From assembly GCA_905331475.1 (NCBI GenBank), contig CAJNYU010003219.1, positions 248,001-312,000 of the forward strand: DNA of 64,000 nt, given 5' to 3'. The notes below the pieces were generated by a model. The model worked only from the letters and a program-made list of their open reading frames with translations. It searched no databases and had not been told where the DNA came from. A program made the translations under genes and the position numbers. Below are positions 23,552 to 37,500 of this stretch, one piece after another. This DNA comes from Rotaria socialis (Eukaryota; Rotifera; Eurotatoria; Philodinida; Philodinidae). Numbering within the stretch: position 1 is the stretch's first letter; every line of letters begins with the position of its first letter.

Positions 23552-25789
23552 TCATGTTGAATTTTTCTCATTTGACTGTTCAGCATTTGGTACAGAAGGT
23601 ATTGGCTCCAAATCGTTCAATTGTTGTTCGTCATCATCATCGTCCATTGATGAATTTGACTCATCATTATTGTCATCATCAAATATATCATCAAGATTAG
23701 TAGCATCATTCGCTGTTGTAGTTGAATCAAGTGCAACAGCATCATGTATTATCTCTCTAGTACGTGCATCCATTTGTTGATGTTTTGATCCCGAAGTTGA
23801 TGATGAACGTGATGAACTAGCATTATTATTGAGGTTTTGTGATGATTCAAATTTAGTTTTTAATTTTTTAAAACGCTGTAATAGTAATTCGTATTCAAAT
23901 ACACCGCGACGATCACCAAATGGATCCTACAATATAACAAAAAAGAAAATAAATAAAATGAATAATCATGATATGTACACAATAAGTTTTACCGTCATTG
24001 GTTGTCCATCTTTATTTGAATTCTCTGTACATACTTCAATGTAATAATCATAAAAGTCGAAAAATTGTTTGATCATTACTTCTCTGGAAAAAAGGTTGAT
24101 TTAGTTATTCATTTTTTTTCTTGTATAAAAACTTTACCGTAATTGTTTCGGACATGAATTTTCATTTTCAAGCATTTCGCATACAGCAACACGCAATGTT
24201 TCATGCTTTATGATTTCGTTATACGTTTTTGAATCGCCTGATGTACGTTCCTAAAGTACAAAATTAAAATAAAAGTATAAAATACAGACTTTGCAAAATA
24301 GAATCATTTATTTACATGTTCAAAACCGGGTTCATTGTGATATGGCTTTTCTGACATCAATGATTGAATAGATATTAGTAGTGATGATATACACTGTGCT
24401 GGGGACCACGATGGACCACTCCATGTACTAAAAGCAAAATCGTAATGAATGCTTGATATTTTTTATTCTGAAACAACAACAAAAAACATACCCGAGAATA
24501 GATAAACAGACTTTACCATTACGATAAAGATTTGGATTGAAACGAACTGTATTGTTTCCCGTGGTCATCAAACGGCAACGAGGAGCACGAATAGGACTTG
24601 ATTTAAAAAGAACAACAAATTATATAAGAAATGCTCCATAGTAAATATGTATCTACATATATTCTGAATATTATTGTCCTAAAGATTCGTTTGTATGGCT
24701 AAGTCAATCGTTTTAAAAATTATGATTTGATTTTCTAAAACACATTTATTATAAGTTCTGCTTTGAAATATTTAGCCAAATAATATGATAACTATTACTG
24801 CCCAACACGAAGCTGAACAAATTTCATGAGTAACGAACAGCCTGTGCAGGCTTATACGCAGTAATTTTAAGCAAATTATAGATAGATATTGCGCAGTGCT
24901 TGAAAAGCTCCAAGTTTTCATCAGACTATAAAGTATTTCTTATTGGTATTTATCGTGTAAATTAACTAATACTTTTCGCGAGTAGTGATCATGAAGCACA
25001 AGTTCTCTGTCAGTAATGAAGCATTACAAATAAAAAGTGTTTGATATTTAAGATGTTTCTAATAGTATTTATCAAGCATTTTCTCTTAACATTGTGTAGA
25101 AACGCCTGGGATACATTCACATGGACAATGGACTTCGAACTATTTTAAAAGCAGAGAATAAAGTATCCGTGATGAGAATTCAAATCAAGATGAGAAATAT
25201 ATTTAAAAAACAACATTAATTCTCTTATAGTCGTTAGTTTATAATACTTACTAATCTGGTGGACAACGAATAAGAAAATAAAAGAATCCGCCTGAAGAAA
25301 AGAAAAACCATGAAAAATAATAAAACTATTTTAATACTCTACCTTCATATGGTGTGTCAAATGGGCCAACAATAAGAGCATGAATCTAAGAATTGTAGTT
25401 TTTATTATTATTAACGCAAATGAATAAAGAAGAAATTATGATGCCATACTTTGGTAATATTATCAGGATCGGGTGCAATAAACATACCTGGTGGAGGGTC
25501 TTTAAATACACTCCAAATATCACTAATAGAAAAAAAAGCATAGTTTTGTTAAATTGAATTCTTAACATAATAATTCTATGCACCGTTTTATTCTTGCTAA
25601 ACAAGTTGCACTTGGCTGTTGCATATCCCAATCAGCACAATGGAATGGGTCCCATGGGCTTCTCATTATACTTGAAACATCATCCGCAGGACCAGCAGAA
25701 GCTGAACTAGTCGAGCCATCATGGTCAAGTCCATTCAATAATTGACTTATAGTACTAGCTGTGGCAGCAATATTATTGGCATTAGTCAT
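23552..25789 (-). CDS. UBE2Z: Ubiquitin-conjugating enzyme E2 Z
   Basis: Nine exons in phase: 25789-25584, 25522-25450, 25385-25343, 25291-25252, 24596-24492, 24427-24316, 24250-24138, 24083-23993 and 23926-23552; about 385 residues (human 354). In other animals this E2 accepts ubiquitin (and FAT10) from UBA6 and not from UBA1. A Ser/Ala/Gly-rich lead precedes [10 protein letters not shown] and CLARIKRDIW, which match the UBE2Z pre-core. The UBC core includes [48 protein letters not shown] and the catalytic KVCLSILG (Cys about 150), then [20 protein letters not shown]. The family extension NEPGFE...DSKTYNE...[12 protein letters not shown] and [12 protein letters not shown] is present. A Ser/Asp-rich acidic tail follows the part shared with human. 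The fourth intron (24597-25251) is 655 bp; others are short. Confidence 0.95.
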
Positions 25790-26302
25790 CGTAAATCTTG
25801 ATTTTTCGTTAAACTGTAAATTATCAGTTAGATTGGCTAATTCGCTAATGTAGCACTACTATTATTATTACCGGTAATCAATAGTTGAAAAAGAAAAACA
25901 AATATTTGCTACATAGATCTTGATAAAATAAAAAGACAACAAAAAAAAGCTTCAATTAACATCCATGATTTTCATATATCATAAAATAATAACTTACCTT
26001 TAAGGTAAAATAGCATATATTAATTGCTTGTTTTAAAAAAGAAAAGAAGAAAAAATAATCGAATATTTGATAATCTTATCTAAAATATTGAAATATTATT
26101 TGTTTAATTCGTCTAAACTCATTATTATTTTTAAACATACAAATAATACAACAAATAAAGATCAACGGTGTCAAAAAAAAAGAAAAGAAAACATCCTCAT
26201 AATGGAATTTTGACTTTTCCATGAATAGATTCTAATTAGACAACAAATGAAAAATCAAAAGAAAATATTCGTTTTGTTGATTTCATATAAATTAATTGGT
26301 AT
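25790..26302. other. Short intergenic gap
   Basis: AT-rich 5' side of UBE2Z and 3' side of the ELAV-like gene. No exon, repeat or RNA gene seen. Confidence 0.5.
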
Positions 26303-29300
26303 TTATTGCTTGAAGCGCACTTGAATTGTTCGGCCTTTAAATGTTGTACCGTCGAGACGATCAACAGCGTGACAGGCTTCATCATAATTACGCATTGTTA
26401 CAAATGAATAACCTTTTGATTCACCTGTTGTATAATTTCTTACAATATATACACGATAAACATCACCATAGCGTCGGAATAATTCTTCTAAATCATTTTC
26501 ATCACAATCATGTGGTAAACCAAATGCATATATTACAAAACCATTTGGATCGATTGCTTGTTGGCAACCTTTAGCTATTAGATCATAGGCAGCAGCAAGT
26601 GCTGATGGTGAATTAAGGTTGCCCGCTAAAGAAAACTTTCTATGTAATCAATATGAAAATGAATTACTCTCATACTTGTTGCTAGAATATTTGAATTATG
26701 TTTCGACGATGATGATGGATACGAGCGAGGTAAACTTGGCGATGAACCACGCATTCGAGAAGAACGACTAGAATCACTTCTGAAATAAGATTGTAGAGGA
26801 GGCGGTGATGGACTTAAATCTCTCCTAAAAAGAAAAATTTGAATTTATTTCTAAGGGAAAGTTCAATGGTTATTTTGGTTTAAATGAAAAGATTAACAAA
26901 AAATTGTCCATGCAATCTTTGAAAGATTAAAATTTTAAGAGATTTTATAAATATTCTTGTTAATTACTTATATACTTCAACACTCGCTTTACATTCAATT
27001 TCATAGAAAAGAAAAATAGAACTGTTACTTACATGTTCATTGTTGCTCGATGATGATGATGCAGTGCTGCTGCGTAATATGGATCCATCATACTCAATGG
27101 TGGTAATGCAGTTGGATAACCATATGGTCCAATTGGGGGTGTCATCGGCGATGAACTTGATAAACGAGATGATGAACTATTGCTACCATTTTTTCCTGAT
27201 GATATTGTTGTTATAGCTGCCGTTTTGTTGAGATCAGCATACTTAACAGATATAGGTGTATGTGCACCTGATGGTACATAACCGTCAAGCGCTTTAACAG
27301 CTCTTTCAGCATAACGAGCTGATTTCATAAGAACAAATGCAACACCACGTGATATTCTAGTACGTGGATCGCGTAAAACTTTTGTTTGAACAATGTCACC
27401 ATATTTAGAAAAAAGACGTTCTAACATGTTTTCATCGATATCATCAGGTAAATCAGTTATATAAATATTCGAATTTTTTTGTGTTGACGAAGGCTTTATC
27501 GGCTTATCATTATCTGATTCATAATTATTGTTTGATTTTGGCTGGGCATAAGATACCTTTAATTTTTTATGTTCAATTCTATATCCATTAAATTTTTCGA
27601 TGGCTTTTATCGTATCGTCTTTCGAATGATATTCAATAAACCCATAGCAATAAGATTGACCTGTATAACGATCAGTTATTAATTTACATAATTTAATTGG
27701 TGCAATGCGAGCAAATAATTGATAAAAATCAGATTCACGTAATGACGCAGGCAAATAATTGACTATTAGCTGAGTACCCTTATTATTTTTTGGTATAGAA
27801 AACGATGGTGACTGAGGACTTTGACTATTTTTTTCTTGATTCGATGGTGAGCGATGTTTTTTACGACGATGGTGACTAGGACGTTCGTTCGGTGTACTAT
27901 CACCTGAAATGAAATAAAAATAGATACACAGATATTATATTAAGTATCACTGTAAGATAATCACAAGGTAAAATTTTACCAAAATGTTTTGGCTGTATCT
28001 TTTAGCGTTGTTTGAATAGAACTCATCGAGCTATCTATGAAACTGTGTTTTTTTTTAACATACTCAGTCTACATTTTTATGATTCAAATGAAAAAAATTA
28101 AGTTTGATGAATTTATACTCTTTTTCAGTCAAGTTTTTCGACTTGTGCGAGCTCTTTTATTAGTTTTTATTTTCATAAATAGAATTCTAACAATGAAAAT
28201 GTTTTGAATATCAATCCGTACTTATGACGATTTCTGCTATCGTAGAGATCAAGACAAGTTTCATAATCATCAAATATATTTTTTCAAAAAATATATAATG
28301 AATAAAATCAAAGAAAAGTTTCAGATAAACATTAAAATTAAGAACACAAGATGTTATTTGTTTCTTTCGATATCGTCTGAATGGGCCAAAAACAAAAATA
28401 AGGAACTTGACAAGACTTCTATAGGAGTGTTTGAAAAAAAATGGTCCATTCAAAATTTGCATAGATTTATTTACAATAAGATAAAAATCAATTGTTAAAT
28501 ATCTGTTCTAATCAGAATTAGAGAAAATATTCGATTTTACCTTCAACCATTCCTTCCTCATTTGATTCATTTTCTGACGTTGACATATCTTGTTCTGATT
28601 GTGATTGTTGGCTTTCACCTGTATTTATTTCTGGTGAAACATCGACATTTTCATCATTCGATTTATTGCGGCGTGTCGTTGATACTGTTTCTTTTTTGCT
28701 AAAGAAAAAGTATATATTTAAATCAGGAGTTTAAGCTTGCTTGCTAGTTAGACAAGTGATTTCAATATTTTTCTGTTGAATTAAAAATAGAGATGACTCC
28801 TGCTTATAGTCAGGCAGTTTTCAATCTACACCCGTACTTCTATTTGGCAATTGATAAAATTCTTGTAGAGAGTACTGGTAGAGTTGTTTTGAAATCGATT
28901 GAAAACTATAATAATAAAAACTCTCCTATCACCGTCAGGAACTATTTCTGACTAGAGAAAATTCTGAAATCCTTTTCAAAGTATAAGAATGACCTTGTTC
29001 ATTATTATTGTTTCAATTTCAATGATTACCTTCGTTTAACAGAAGTGTGATGATGAGTAGCTAAACGTTTGTTTGATTTTGAATGTTTACGATGGTGATG
29101 ATGTCGGTGGTGTGAATGTTTTTTCTGGTGACTTTCATCGATATCTGACATAATTGGTGATGATATGTCATCAACTATTGCTTTAGATTGATCATCTAAT
29201 GGTAAAAGTTCACGATCATCAGGATCTTGTTCATCATCGCTATGATTTCTTTGTATTGGTGATTTAATTGGTGTTGATGGTCCTCGCCTTGGTGAAATTG

Positions 29301-29391
29301 AAAGATTTCGCTTGCCACTTTTCGGTATGGGTGAACGCGACCGCGACAACGATGATGAAGATGAATGTACACGTGATGTTCTTGTTGCCAT
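26303..29391 (-). CDS. ELAV/Hu-like RNA-binding protein, three RRMs, long charged N-terminus
   Basis: Five exons in phase: 29391-29030, 28698-28541, 27903-27033, 26824-26676 and 26625-26303; about 620 residues. The first about 210 residues are disordered: SRSRSPIPKSGKR, Ser-Pro-rich, a His-rich run (HHRHHHHRKHSK) and a Gln/Glu/Ser stretch. RRM1 begins LIVNYLPASLRESDFYQLF (about 216-292) with RNP1-like YCYGFIEY. RRM2 begins NSNIYITDLPDDIDENML (about 314-395), with RNP1 RGVAFVLM and the ELAV-like end PSGAHTPISVKYA. A Ser/Pro-rich linker separates RRM3 (about 543-620), with FVIYAFGLP and KGYSFVTMRNYDEA, like the KGFGFVTM of Hu proteins. ELAV-type proteins bind AU/U-rich RNA and control splicing or stability. 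The two tandem RRMs, linker and third RRM are the ELAV layout, but sequence drift is large and the N-terminal extension is unusual. Confidence 0.85.
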
Positions 29392-29562
29392 CAGCCGTTT
29401 TCAATCAAGTATTGATGGAAAAGCAGAGAAGACTCTAGAAAATAGAAAACAGAAAAACAAATTACGTATGCAATAAAAGAAAAGCATTTGTTTTGAAATC
29501 GTCAGTTTATCAAGAACAAAAAATAATCATATTGGTCTTTTATCAAGCAGCAACACAGAATA

Positions 29563-29586
29563 ACACACACACACACACACACACAC
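29563..29586. repeat. (AC)n microsatellite
   Basis: Twelve AC units in an uninterrupted run. Confidence 0.9.
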
Positions 29587-29673
29587 GCAGTGTCGTTTTT
29601 TTAATTTGATGTGTTCAATTATCTACTTTACCTCTTATGTGGAAATATTGAATTCTCATCATTAGAATAAAGA

Positions 29674-29679
<6 letters not shown>

Positions 29680-29708
<29 letters not shown>
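29680..29708. repeat. (TA)n microsatellite
   Basis: About fourteen TA units in a row. Confidence 0.9.
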
Positions 29709-29712
<4 letters not shown>

Positions 29713-30543
29713 ATTCAATATAAGAACAACAACAGAAGACTTATGATTATATATAAATAACAAAAGAGATAAATTATTCTTTCAAGCAACAATATATATA
29801 AAGACCAGTTGAATAAATCATATTACTAGTTTAACTTTTTGTAGCTAATTAATTATTAATAATATCGTAAAAAACGAACAAAAACGAAACAGAATATATG
29901 AACATAACGAAGAAAACTTTTGTCGTTGAGATTATATTTTTTTTGACAAAAATAAACACAAAACTTGACCAATACAATCTTTAATCAAGTGAAAAAAAGA
30001 CACATTTTAGAATTTTTAGCAATAAAATCGTTATTCTTTACTTACATAATTTATAATATCGAAATCAATAAACGAATCGATGTAATAATCTAAAAACAAA
30101 GACAGAGTGTAATCATCTTTTACTTTGTTTATTTGAATAATGGTGAAAAAACGAAAGAAAAACAAACAAAAAAGATGAATGGATCATCAATAAACAACAA
30201 CAGCAAAAAAAAATTCCTTGTGAAAGAAAAAAAACAAAGCAGAGAGAGAAACAAGAGAGGGTATAACGATAACAAACAAACAAAAAAAACAAATGAAAGA
30301 AGAAAAATTCATCATCCACGTATATACGAAAGGCAAAAGATTCAACAAACCACCCAAAATCCCATATGAATAAAGAAAATGAAAAATAAAGAAACCAAAC
30401 TTGCAGAATTAAGAAGGTAAATGTTTTGTTTCTCTCTCTCTGTTTGCATGTTAATTCTTTTTTTCTGATTGTGTCTCAATAAGCCAACAATAGGTAAACG
30501 AACAAAAAAGAAGAGGAAGGACGAAATCAAGAATGTTTAATTT

Positions 30544-33500
30544 TTATTCATCAATAATTGGACTTTGAACATCATCATTTTCATTATTATCGTCATGATC
30601 TTCAACATCCAGCATAACAAATTTATTCGACAATTGAAGCTACAATATATAATCACATTACATGAATTAAGAATCATTTTATTTTCATTATTTACTCTAT
30701 GCGAATCATCGTTAGTTTGAATTGTCCGCCGTGTAGCTGTTCCTCTACAAAATACAACAAGATGAATAAATTTTATTTAAGGATAATCATTCCCTTTTCA
30801 TGCGTTTCTAGAGAATGGACGATTAGGAAAATTTTCAAGACAAGTTGATTTGAATAATTATTTGTAAAGATTTTCATGAACTCAATGGTTCTTGGATAAT
30901 GTTAAATAGTCATTATTTTATTTGAGAACAAAAGTCAAAATATCACAAAAACTCTGAAGGATGTTTCTCAAACGAGCTCTCAAAAATAACTAGAAGAATA
31001 TTTATTTTAAACAATACAACGATATCTATCCTAAACAGTGTTTTGCTTGACTGAAAAATAAGTTGATTTGAGAAAAATGAAAAACAATCAACCGGCTGGG
31101 CTTATTCCATTACTTAAATTTGATTTCTTCTTCAATTCTATAACTTAAATTTTAGATCTCAAAATTCAGATAAGATAGAGCATATTGCACGATAGTAAAA
31201 AAAGGAATTAGCAACTTTAGCAAAACAAAAGTAGTCAGGAAAGGGTATCCTAAAATAAAATTTTACCGCTGTTGAGTTCGAGGTTGTGCTTCTGAATTAA
31301 AATTATTATTTGATGGTCGTCCAGGATTATTGAATTCATTTGACTCCTGAGTACGATCGTCACGATTACGATAAGTACCACGATCATTATCTAAATTCAC
31401 ATCAACTTTAAATCAAGAAAAATAAATCAATCAACTTGTTCGATACCTCGTTCTGAATGATTGTGATGATTATATTTACCTTTACGCCCAGAATCATGAT
31501 CACGTCTAGATGGACCACCGTAACGTTCTCGATCATGACCGCCGCCGCTGCTACCACCACCACCTCCACGACGCGCATGATCATCACTACGTCTTCGACC
31601 TTCGTCTTCGTATTGCCGACCACCTAAAAGTAAATAAAAATTATGATCAAATGAATGAAATCCTTGTGCAATATATGTACCACTAAATTCTCGTTTATGA
31701 TGATAATCTCCACCATGACCTGATCGACCTGTATCAATGGAGAAATATTGTTTTTCATCATATCCAGGAAAAAAAAGATTTAGATTACCATCGTCATTTT
31801 GTGATGTACGTTTAGCACGGTAAAGATCTCGATCACCGACACGACTATATGATGGCCTAAGTAAAACCGAGAAAAAAGCACCCATTAGAATTATTTTATA
31901 ATGACAACTATATACTTTTACCTAGTTGAAGCTCCTTTATCTTCAGTATCAACTGGTGTTTCACCAGAAGTCATTTGTTGTTCTTTGATTTTTCTTTCAA
32001 TTTCAAGTTCTCTCGCAGTTGTATCCACCGGTTTAGCTCCACCAAAAATAGAAGCACCAGCGCCACGCGATGGTTTAAACGTCGATTGTTCATCAGTTGG
32101 ATTATCGTTTGGGGATCGTGGTTCTTGATGTTCATTTACATCTGGATGCTCGTCTCTCGATGAATCTTGTTGATTAATTTTATTTGTTATTGATGATGAG
32201 GGTTCGTCTGGATTAAATACTGATGATTGAGCAGCATTATTCATAGATGGTGATGCATCAGATAATGGTTGATTTTCTTCAGCTGGTTTTGTACGTGGTT
32301 GAAGTAGAAGCCGTTGACGCTCGCGTGGTGGCTCCCGTTGATCGACTTGTGGTTCGTCTAAGCTCACACAAAAGATCATTAGAAAACAGAAATAAAAAGG
32401 AAACAAAAAATAAAATACCACTTGGTCGATTGCCATCACGAGCATCACTAAAATAAAATTTTTGAATCAAATTAAACTTTACAAGAAAAAATTGTTTTCA
32501 CAATCGTTTACCGTGTGTCACTGTATCGACCTGCATAACGAGGTCTATCGGTTCCACTACTTGGTCGATTGCCATCGTCTGGATAACGATTATTACGTGG
32601 TCCTTGTCGATTGTAATCACGACTACCACCACCACCACCACCACCACTACCACCTGGTCCTCGGTCATCTCTTGTACGTGGATAGCCAAATCCAAAATCA
32701 TTACCATGCTGATTATCCCGTGAACCACCCATATTAGCTTTAAAACAAGTGGAAAATATTTTTATTCATAATAAAATTTCGTAATAACTTACATCGTCCA
32801 TGATCACCACGATTTTGTCTATTATCACGATTAAATCCACCACTTGGACGATCATCAGACATATCATCAGATCGAGCTAAAAATGAATTGTTGATGTCAT
32901 TTTTTTATTAAAGTTGTCTATGGCGAAGAATTTAGCTGTGATTTTCGGAGTTTTGATGACTGTTTTACGCAATCTATTTTGAGATATATTATTTCACTAT
33001 GATTTGATTCTATCCTTCAGAAATACAATATCAAAATAGTTAATAAATCACGACAAGAAACATTATTGGTGTAAGGCTTTTACTCTAATATTGAAAATAT
33101 CTTTCATCAACTACAATAATTTTCAATTAGCATATGTGAGCCCGAATTTTGATTCTTATATGCCAAAGTTTTTTTTTACTACGCCTCATTTTAGAAAAAA
33201 AAATGAAATACTTACGTTCAGCTCTTTTCCACCTATCAGACATTTCTGGTCGTTCTTCACCTCCGGTACGATTTGACCGATTATGACCGAATCCTCCTCG
33301 CCCACCATCTGTATGTGAGTGGGTTTTATCCGAAACATTAATATGTATTCTACGTCCATAGAATTCTTTATCGGTTCTTTTCAATGCTTCAATTAAGTTT
33401 TCACGTGTTTCAAATTCAACTAAACCAACACCTTTACTACGCATACCATCCCGAATTACTCGTGCTGACTTTGGCTAAACAAAAACAGAAATGAATATAT

Positions 33501-33892
33501 TGAAAAATCAAACGAGAATTTCTCACAGTTAAATCAGCAAATATGTTTCTTAGACCTTGGTCATCAACTTCGAATGATAAATTAGTAACATGTGCCATGA
33601 AAGGGGGAGTGTTTGGTACAGTGCTATAATCAACATCAAGAGCACTACGAGGAGCTGTTGGTAAATTGCCAATGTCAATTACTAGAAAGGAAATAATTAT
33701 TCGAAAAATTTTCTTTTGAATTTTTCATATATTGATTTTTGTTCTTTTTTTACCCATTGGCTTGACTTCAGCTTCTTCATTGTCAACAATTTCTGACCAA
33801 TTTGTTGGCCGAATAGTAACCAATTTTGATTCCGCAGCTAGAAAATCAGTCAACGGTATTGTTTTGCCTTTTTTCTTATTTTTCGTTGTCAT
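30544..33892 (-). CDS. EIF4B: Translation initiation factor eIF4B
   Basis: Thirteen exons in phase: 33892-33754, 33681-33527, 33474-33216, 32876-32793, 32737-32512, 32447-32419, 32357-31922, 31856-31789, 31728-31681, 31623-31480, 31405-31267, 30744-30696 and 30639-30544; about 623 residues (human 611). eIF4B stimulates the eIF4A helicase during mRNA recruitment. The N-terminus (KNKKKGKTIPLTDFLA) is the family's opening motif. NLPTAPRSA precedes one RRM (about 75-150: FMAHVTNLSFEVDD to GRRIHINVSD). An Arg/Gly/Asp-rich region with runs of Gly follows. The signature RGAGASIFGGAKPVDTTARE (about 402-421) matches human RAASIFGGAKPVDTAARE. The C-terminus SNKFVMLDVEDHDD resembles the vertebrate SKYAALSVDGEDE. 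Exon six is only 29 nt. Introns of 332, 339 and 522 bp break the otherwise short-intron pattern only mildly. Confidence 0.92.
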
Positions 33893-34520
33893 CGTTAAAA
33901 TTTTGAACTTTTTTGATTTTAATTATTACGATTGAATGTGCTTTTTCTTAGTTATTTTTAGCCATTCGAAATAAAAAAAATTGAATTGACAAGTTATTGA
34001 AATAGTTTATTGTTTATGAATGGATGATGCTAATGATTGAAACGATAATAGCATGAAACAAAAGAAAAATAGATAGTATAATCTGAAAAATTGATTCAAT
34101 ATGATTAGCCCATTTCTTTCTTTGTGAGTTAAAATTTAGTACAAAATAGCAAGAGGAAAAGCAAAAAGAAAAAGCCTACTTCATTCTGCATATTTATTTA
34201 TCAATGCTTAGTACTAAGAGACATGAGATAAATGAATTTATTATTTTTTAAAAAAAGAAAATAAATAATTTTTATTTTCAATAATTTTTTATTGTACGAT
34301 GTAAAATGAAGTTCACCTTTTTGTTTCACTTCAGATTATTTACTTTCTTATTTTTAACACATCAATGCATTTAATCAGAAATGCATTTTATATGCATAGA
34401 GGTTACGTCACAGTTATGATTACATGAATGGTATCAGAGAAGTCGAAACCATATCGATCCTAATGTCCTTCTATCATTAATTCAGTCTGGTTTTGTTCTT
34501 TGCGTCATTTTCTTTTTTCA
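33893..34520. promoter_or_regulatory. Divergent intergenic region
   Basis: About 630 bp between the start codons of eIF4B (minus) and the coiled-coil gene (plus). Both promoters must lie here or overlap it. It is AT-rich; I can point to no specific core element. Confidence 0.4.
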
Positions 34521-37500
34521 ATGAGTAACACAACTTGTTCAAATCAAAATCTCAATGTTAAACATGTTGCAACACTATTCGAAGAAGTTCAAAATCGTTA
34601 TATTAAAAAATTAACAACGATCGATGAGAAACATATCAATGGTGATGAACGTCATAAGGTATGTCGGTTATTTCTTATGAAATATATTTTAGTAAACTTT
34701 TCCCCATTTGTCTATCATTCTTAGATGGAAAAAAAGTTCAGATTGATCATTGAGTTTTCTTTTAGTAGTTGAAATCTCTTTGGATATGTTTAGAATACAT
34801 TTGTTTTTACATATGACACCTTTGAACATAGAACAAATCGGATTTTTTCCAATACTTTGAGAATAGAAAATTTTATAAGGTTTCCTCTCGAAATCATGGA
34901 CGAATTTGAACTTGTAAAAAGCTTCATCTATGTAATGACAAATTCATTATTTTTTTTTAACACAAAAGAAACAAAAGCGTGAGAGTATTAGCATCTCATC
35001 ATTAATTGAATATTATTTGTTATAAATCAGTGCAACTGATTCAAGGTTTTTTGAATTTTTATTATGTCCGTGAGCTATTGCTTTATACACGTTCCATTCT
35101 GCTACTCAAGTCATAAACGACCTTCGCCGATGTATCTTTAATACTTATCTAGAATTCAATAATTATCGAAACATAAATGTTGAAGCTTCTAACTAAAATC
35201 TGTCAACTATTATATGTTATAGTTGCGACACATAGTCAAAAGAGAAATTATTTAAACTTTAATTCTATTGACAATTTATCTTTTTCAACATTCCTTCAAA
35301 AGATATATGAAAATATTTATTAAAACAAAATAAACAATTAGCCAAAGTTCTCGCTTAAACTATAAAATTGTACCAAATAAATCTTGTTTAGTATTTTATA
35401 CATTTTTAGAATAAACAAAAATGTTCGTTTATTATAGAATTCAATACACGTCTAGTATTTTATATTTTTAGCAAAAACTAGCTATTTATGAAAGTTATGT
35501 AAAAGATTTATCAATTCAAACACGTTTACTTTTACAAAGTCTTGATGAACTCGAAAGAGAAGCTAATCAACGTGTTGCTCTACTTGAAAATAAGCTTAAA
35601 AAAGCGCATGCTTCTTTACAAGTATGTTCAATCATTTCTACTTTCTTCTAATTTTCTTTCAATATTTAGCAACATCATTCATTATCCGACGTAACAAAAA
35701 ATGTTAGCGTAAGTACATACAAAATCTATCATTAAAATTAGAAGAACGTTGAAGTTTCGGTATTTTTTCCTATTTCACAGTATTTAATTCATGTTCAAAT
35801 AGTTATCTAAATAATCAATCAATTTCTTTATTAAATTCATTCTTTGCCGATATTTTGTTGATAAAATCTAACAAAAAAATATCTAAAAATAAAATAAGAT
35901 GATTTTTAAGCTCTAGCAAACTATTTGTTATTCAGTAATTTTTAATACAATCTTAGGCAACGTGAAATTGAGAAAGAAATAACTGGTGGCAACATTTTCT
36001 ACTATCTGATTTTTAAAAGGATAGCAACAACATGTCATTATGAGTTTTCTTTAGTGTTACTTCTTCTAAACCTCAAGCCACGTGCATACCTTCATAGCCA
36101 GAATTTCTAGAAAATGAAGTCATCTCTAATTTTATTTAAAGAAAACTCATTCTATCTAAGTAAATACTCAAAAATCTATTTCGATAGAGTCTCTTAAACC
36201 TGGCAACACTTGGTTTTGGTTTCCTACAGATTTATTGACTATTCTAAATTACAATTTGTATTTAATTTAAATGTTCGAAAATGTAGAAAAGTCAAACACA
36301 TTGTTCTTTTTTTTGACATTAATAATATTTGCTATTGGTTTTCTTTTGAAGAGTATTGAAGCGGAAAAATGGAAATTAAGTCATGAAAATCTTGATTTAA
36401 AACATGATCTCGATTCCTTAACATCGTTTATTAATACAGCTAAACGAACAGGTAAATGGGATACAAAAAGACTTCAATTGAAAACTATTCCACTTGATCG
36501 TATCATTGGTGTAACAAATGAAGATACGCATACCGCAACATCTCTACACAAAGAAATTCAATATCGTGATGAACGTATTCAAGTTTTACAAGCTGAAGTA
36601 GAACAACTTCGAAAAACAAAAAATGAATTAGCTAGACAAGTAGACGAAAACCTACTATTATTTGAAAAAGAATTTTTATCTTTTACTTTTGAAGGCACCA
36701 AATAAACCTTCAACTTTTTCTTCGTTCATGGCTGACGATGAATTCAAAGAACAAGTTTGTATTCATTCTTTCGCCTTCACAGATTCGTAAATGATTTTTT
36801 TTCAAATTTATAGAATAATATTCTTGCGAAAAAAGTCGAAGATCTTCGTGCCAAACTTATTGAAGAATGTCAAAATACTGAAACATTCAAAATGGATGTA
36901 GGAAAATAACTTTATAATAAAAAAATTTCATTTAAATTCTTTCTCTTTTAGCTACGTCTTAAAGCTAATGAATTAAAAGATCTTCAAGAAGAATTTCAAC
37001 AAAATAAACAACGTTCTGATGAACATATACATGATTTATCAACTAAATTAAAAACTATTACAGATCGTCATCGAGACTCAACAGCATTGCTCAATAATGA
37101 TATTAAAACAAAGAAACAACAAATCGAACAGTATACACAACAAATAGAACAAGTTTTGCATGAAAAAGCTCAACTTGAAAGTGATCGTAGTGATTTAGAA
37201 CGACAAGTTTGTTTATCTATCTACAATAACTAAGTATATCTTGTTTTGTCTTATTTTTTCCAACTAGTGTCGCGTTAAAGATTCAATAACAGCTGATTTA
37301 GAAGGACAAATTCGCAATCTTCAACGAGAATTAACATCAAACAGTTATCCAACGATTCCTGTACAACCTATTGAATCGACTGTACCGAAAATTGAATATG
37401 AAAAACTCGATCAAGAATTACATTCAACAAAAAAACGACTGGATGGTGTCGTAGCTGAAGTAAATAGTTGAGGATAATTCTAACTCATTTTACATGCTAT

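Larger units (their letters stand above)
29392..30543. other. Intergenic with simple repeats
   Basis: Divides the ELAV-like gene start from the eIF4B end. It holds (AC)n at 29563-29586 and (AT)n at about 29680-29708. The A-rich Lys/Asn frames near 30133-30369 look like low-complexity sequence or eIF4B 3' untranslated region. Confidence 0.6.

Noticed and set aside
30113..30369. Lys/Asn-rich plus-strand and Phe-rich minus-strand frames
   Set aside because: Low-complexity A-rich sequence downstream of the eIF4B stop; likely 3' untranslated region.
36640..36705. Extension of the coiled-coil exon to a stop at 36705
   Set aside because: A GTAGAC donor at 36640 and acceptor at 36694 restore the coil-coding frame into the next exon.
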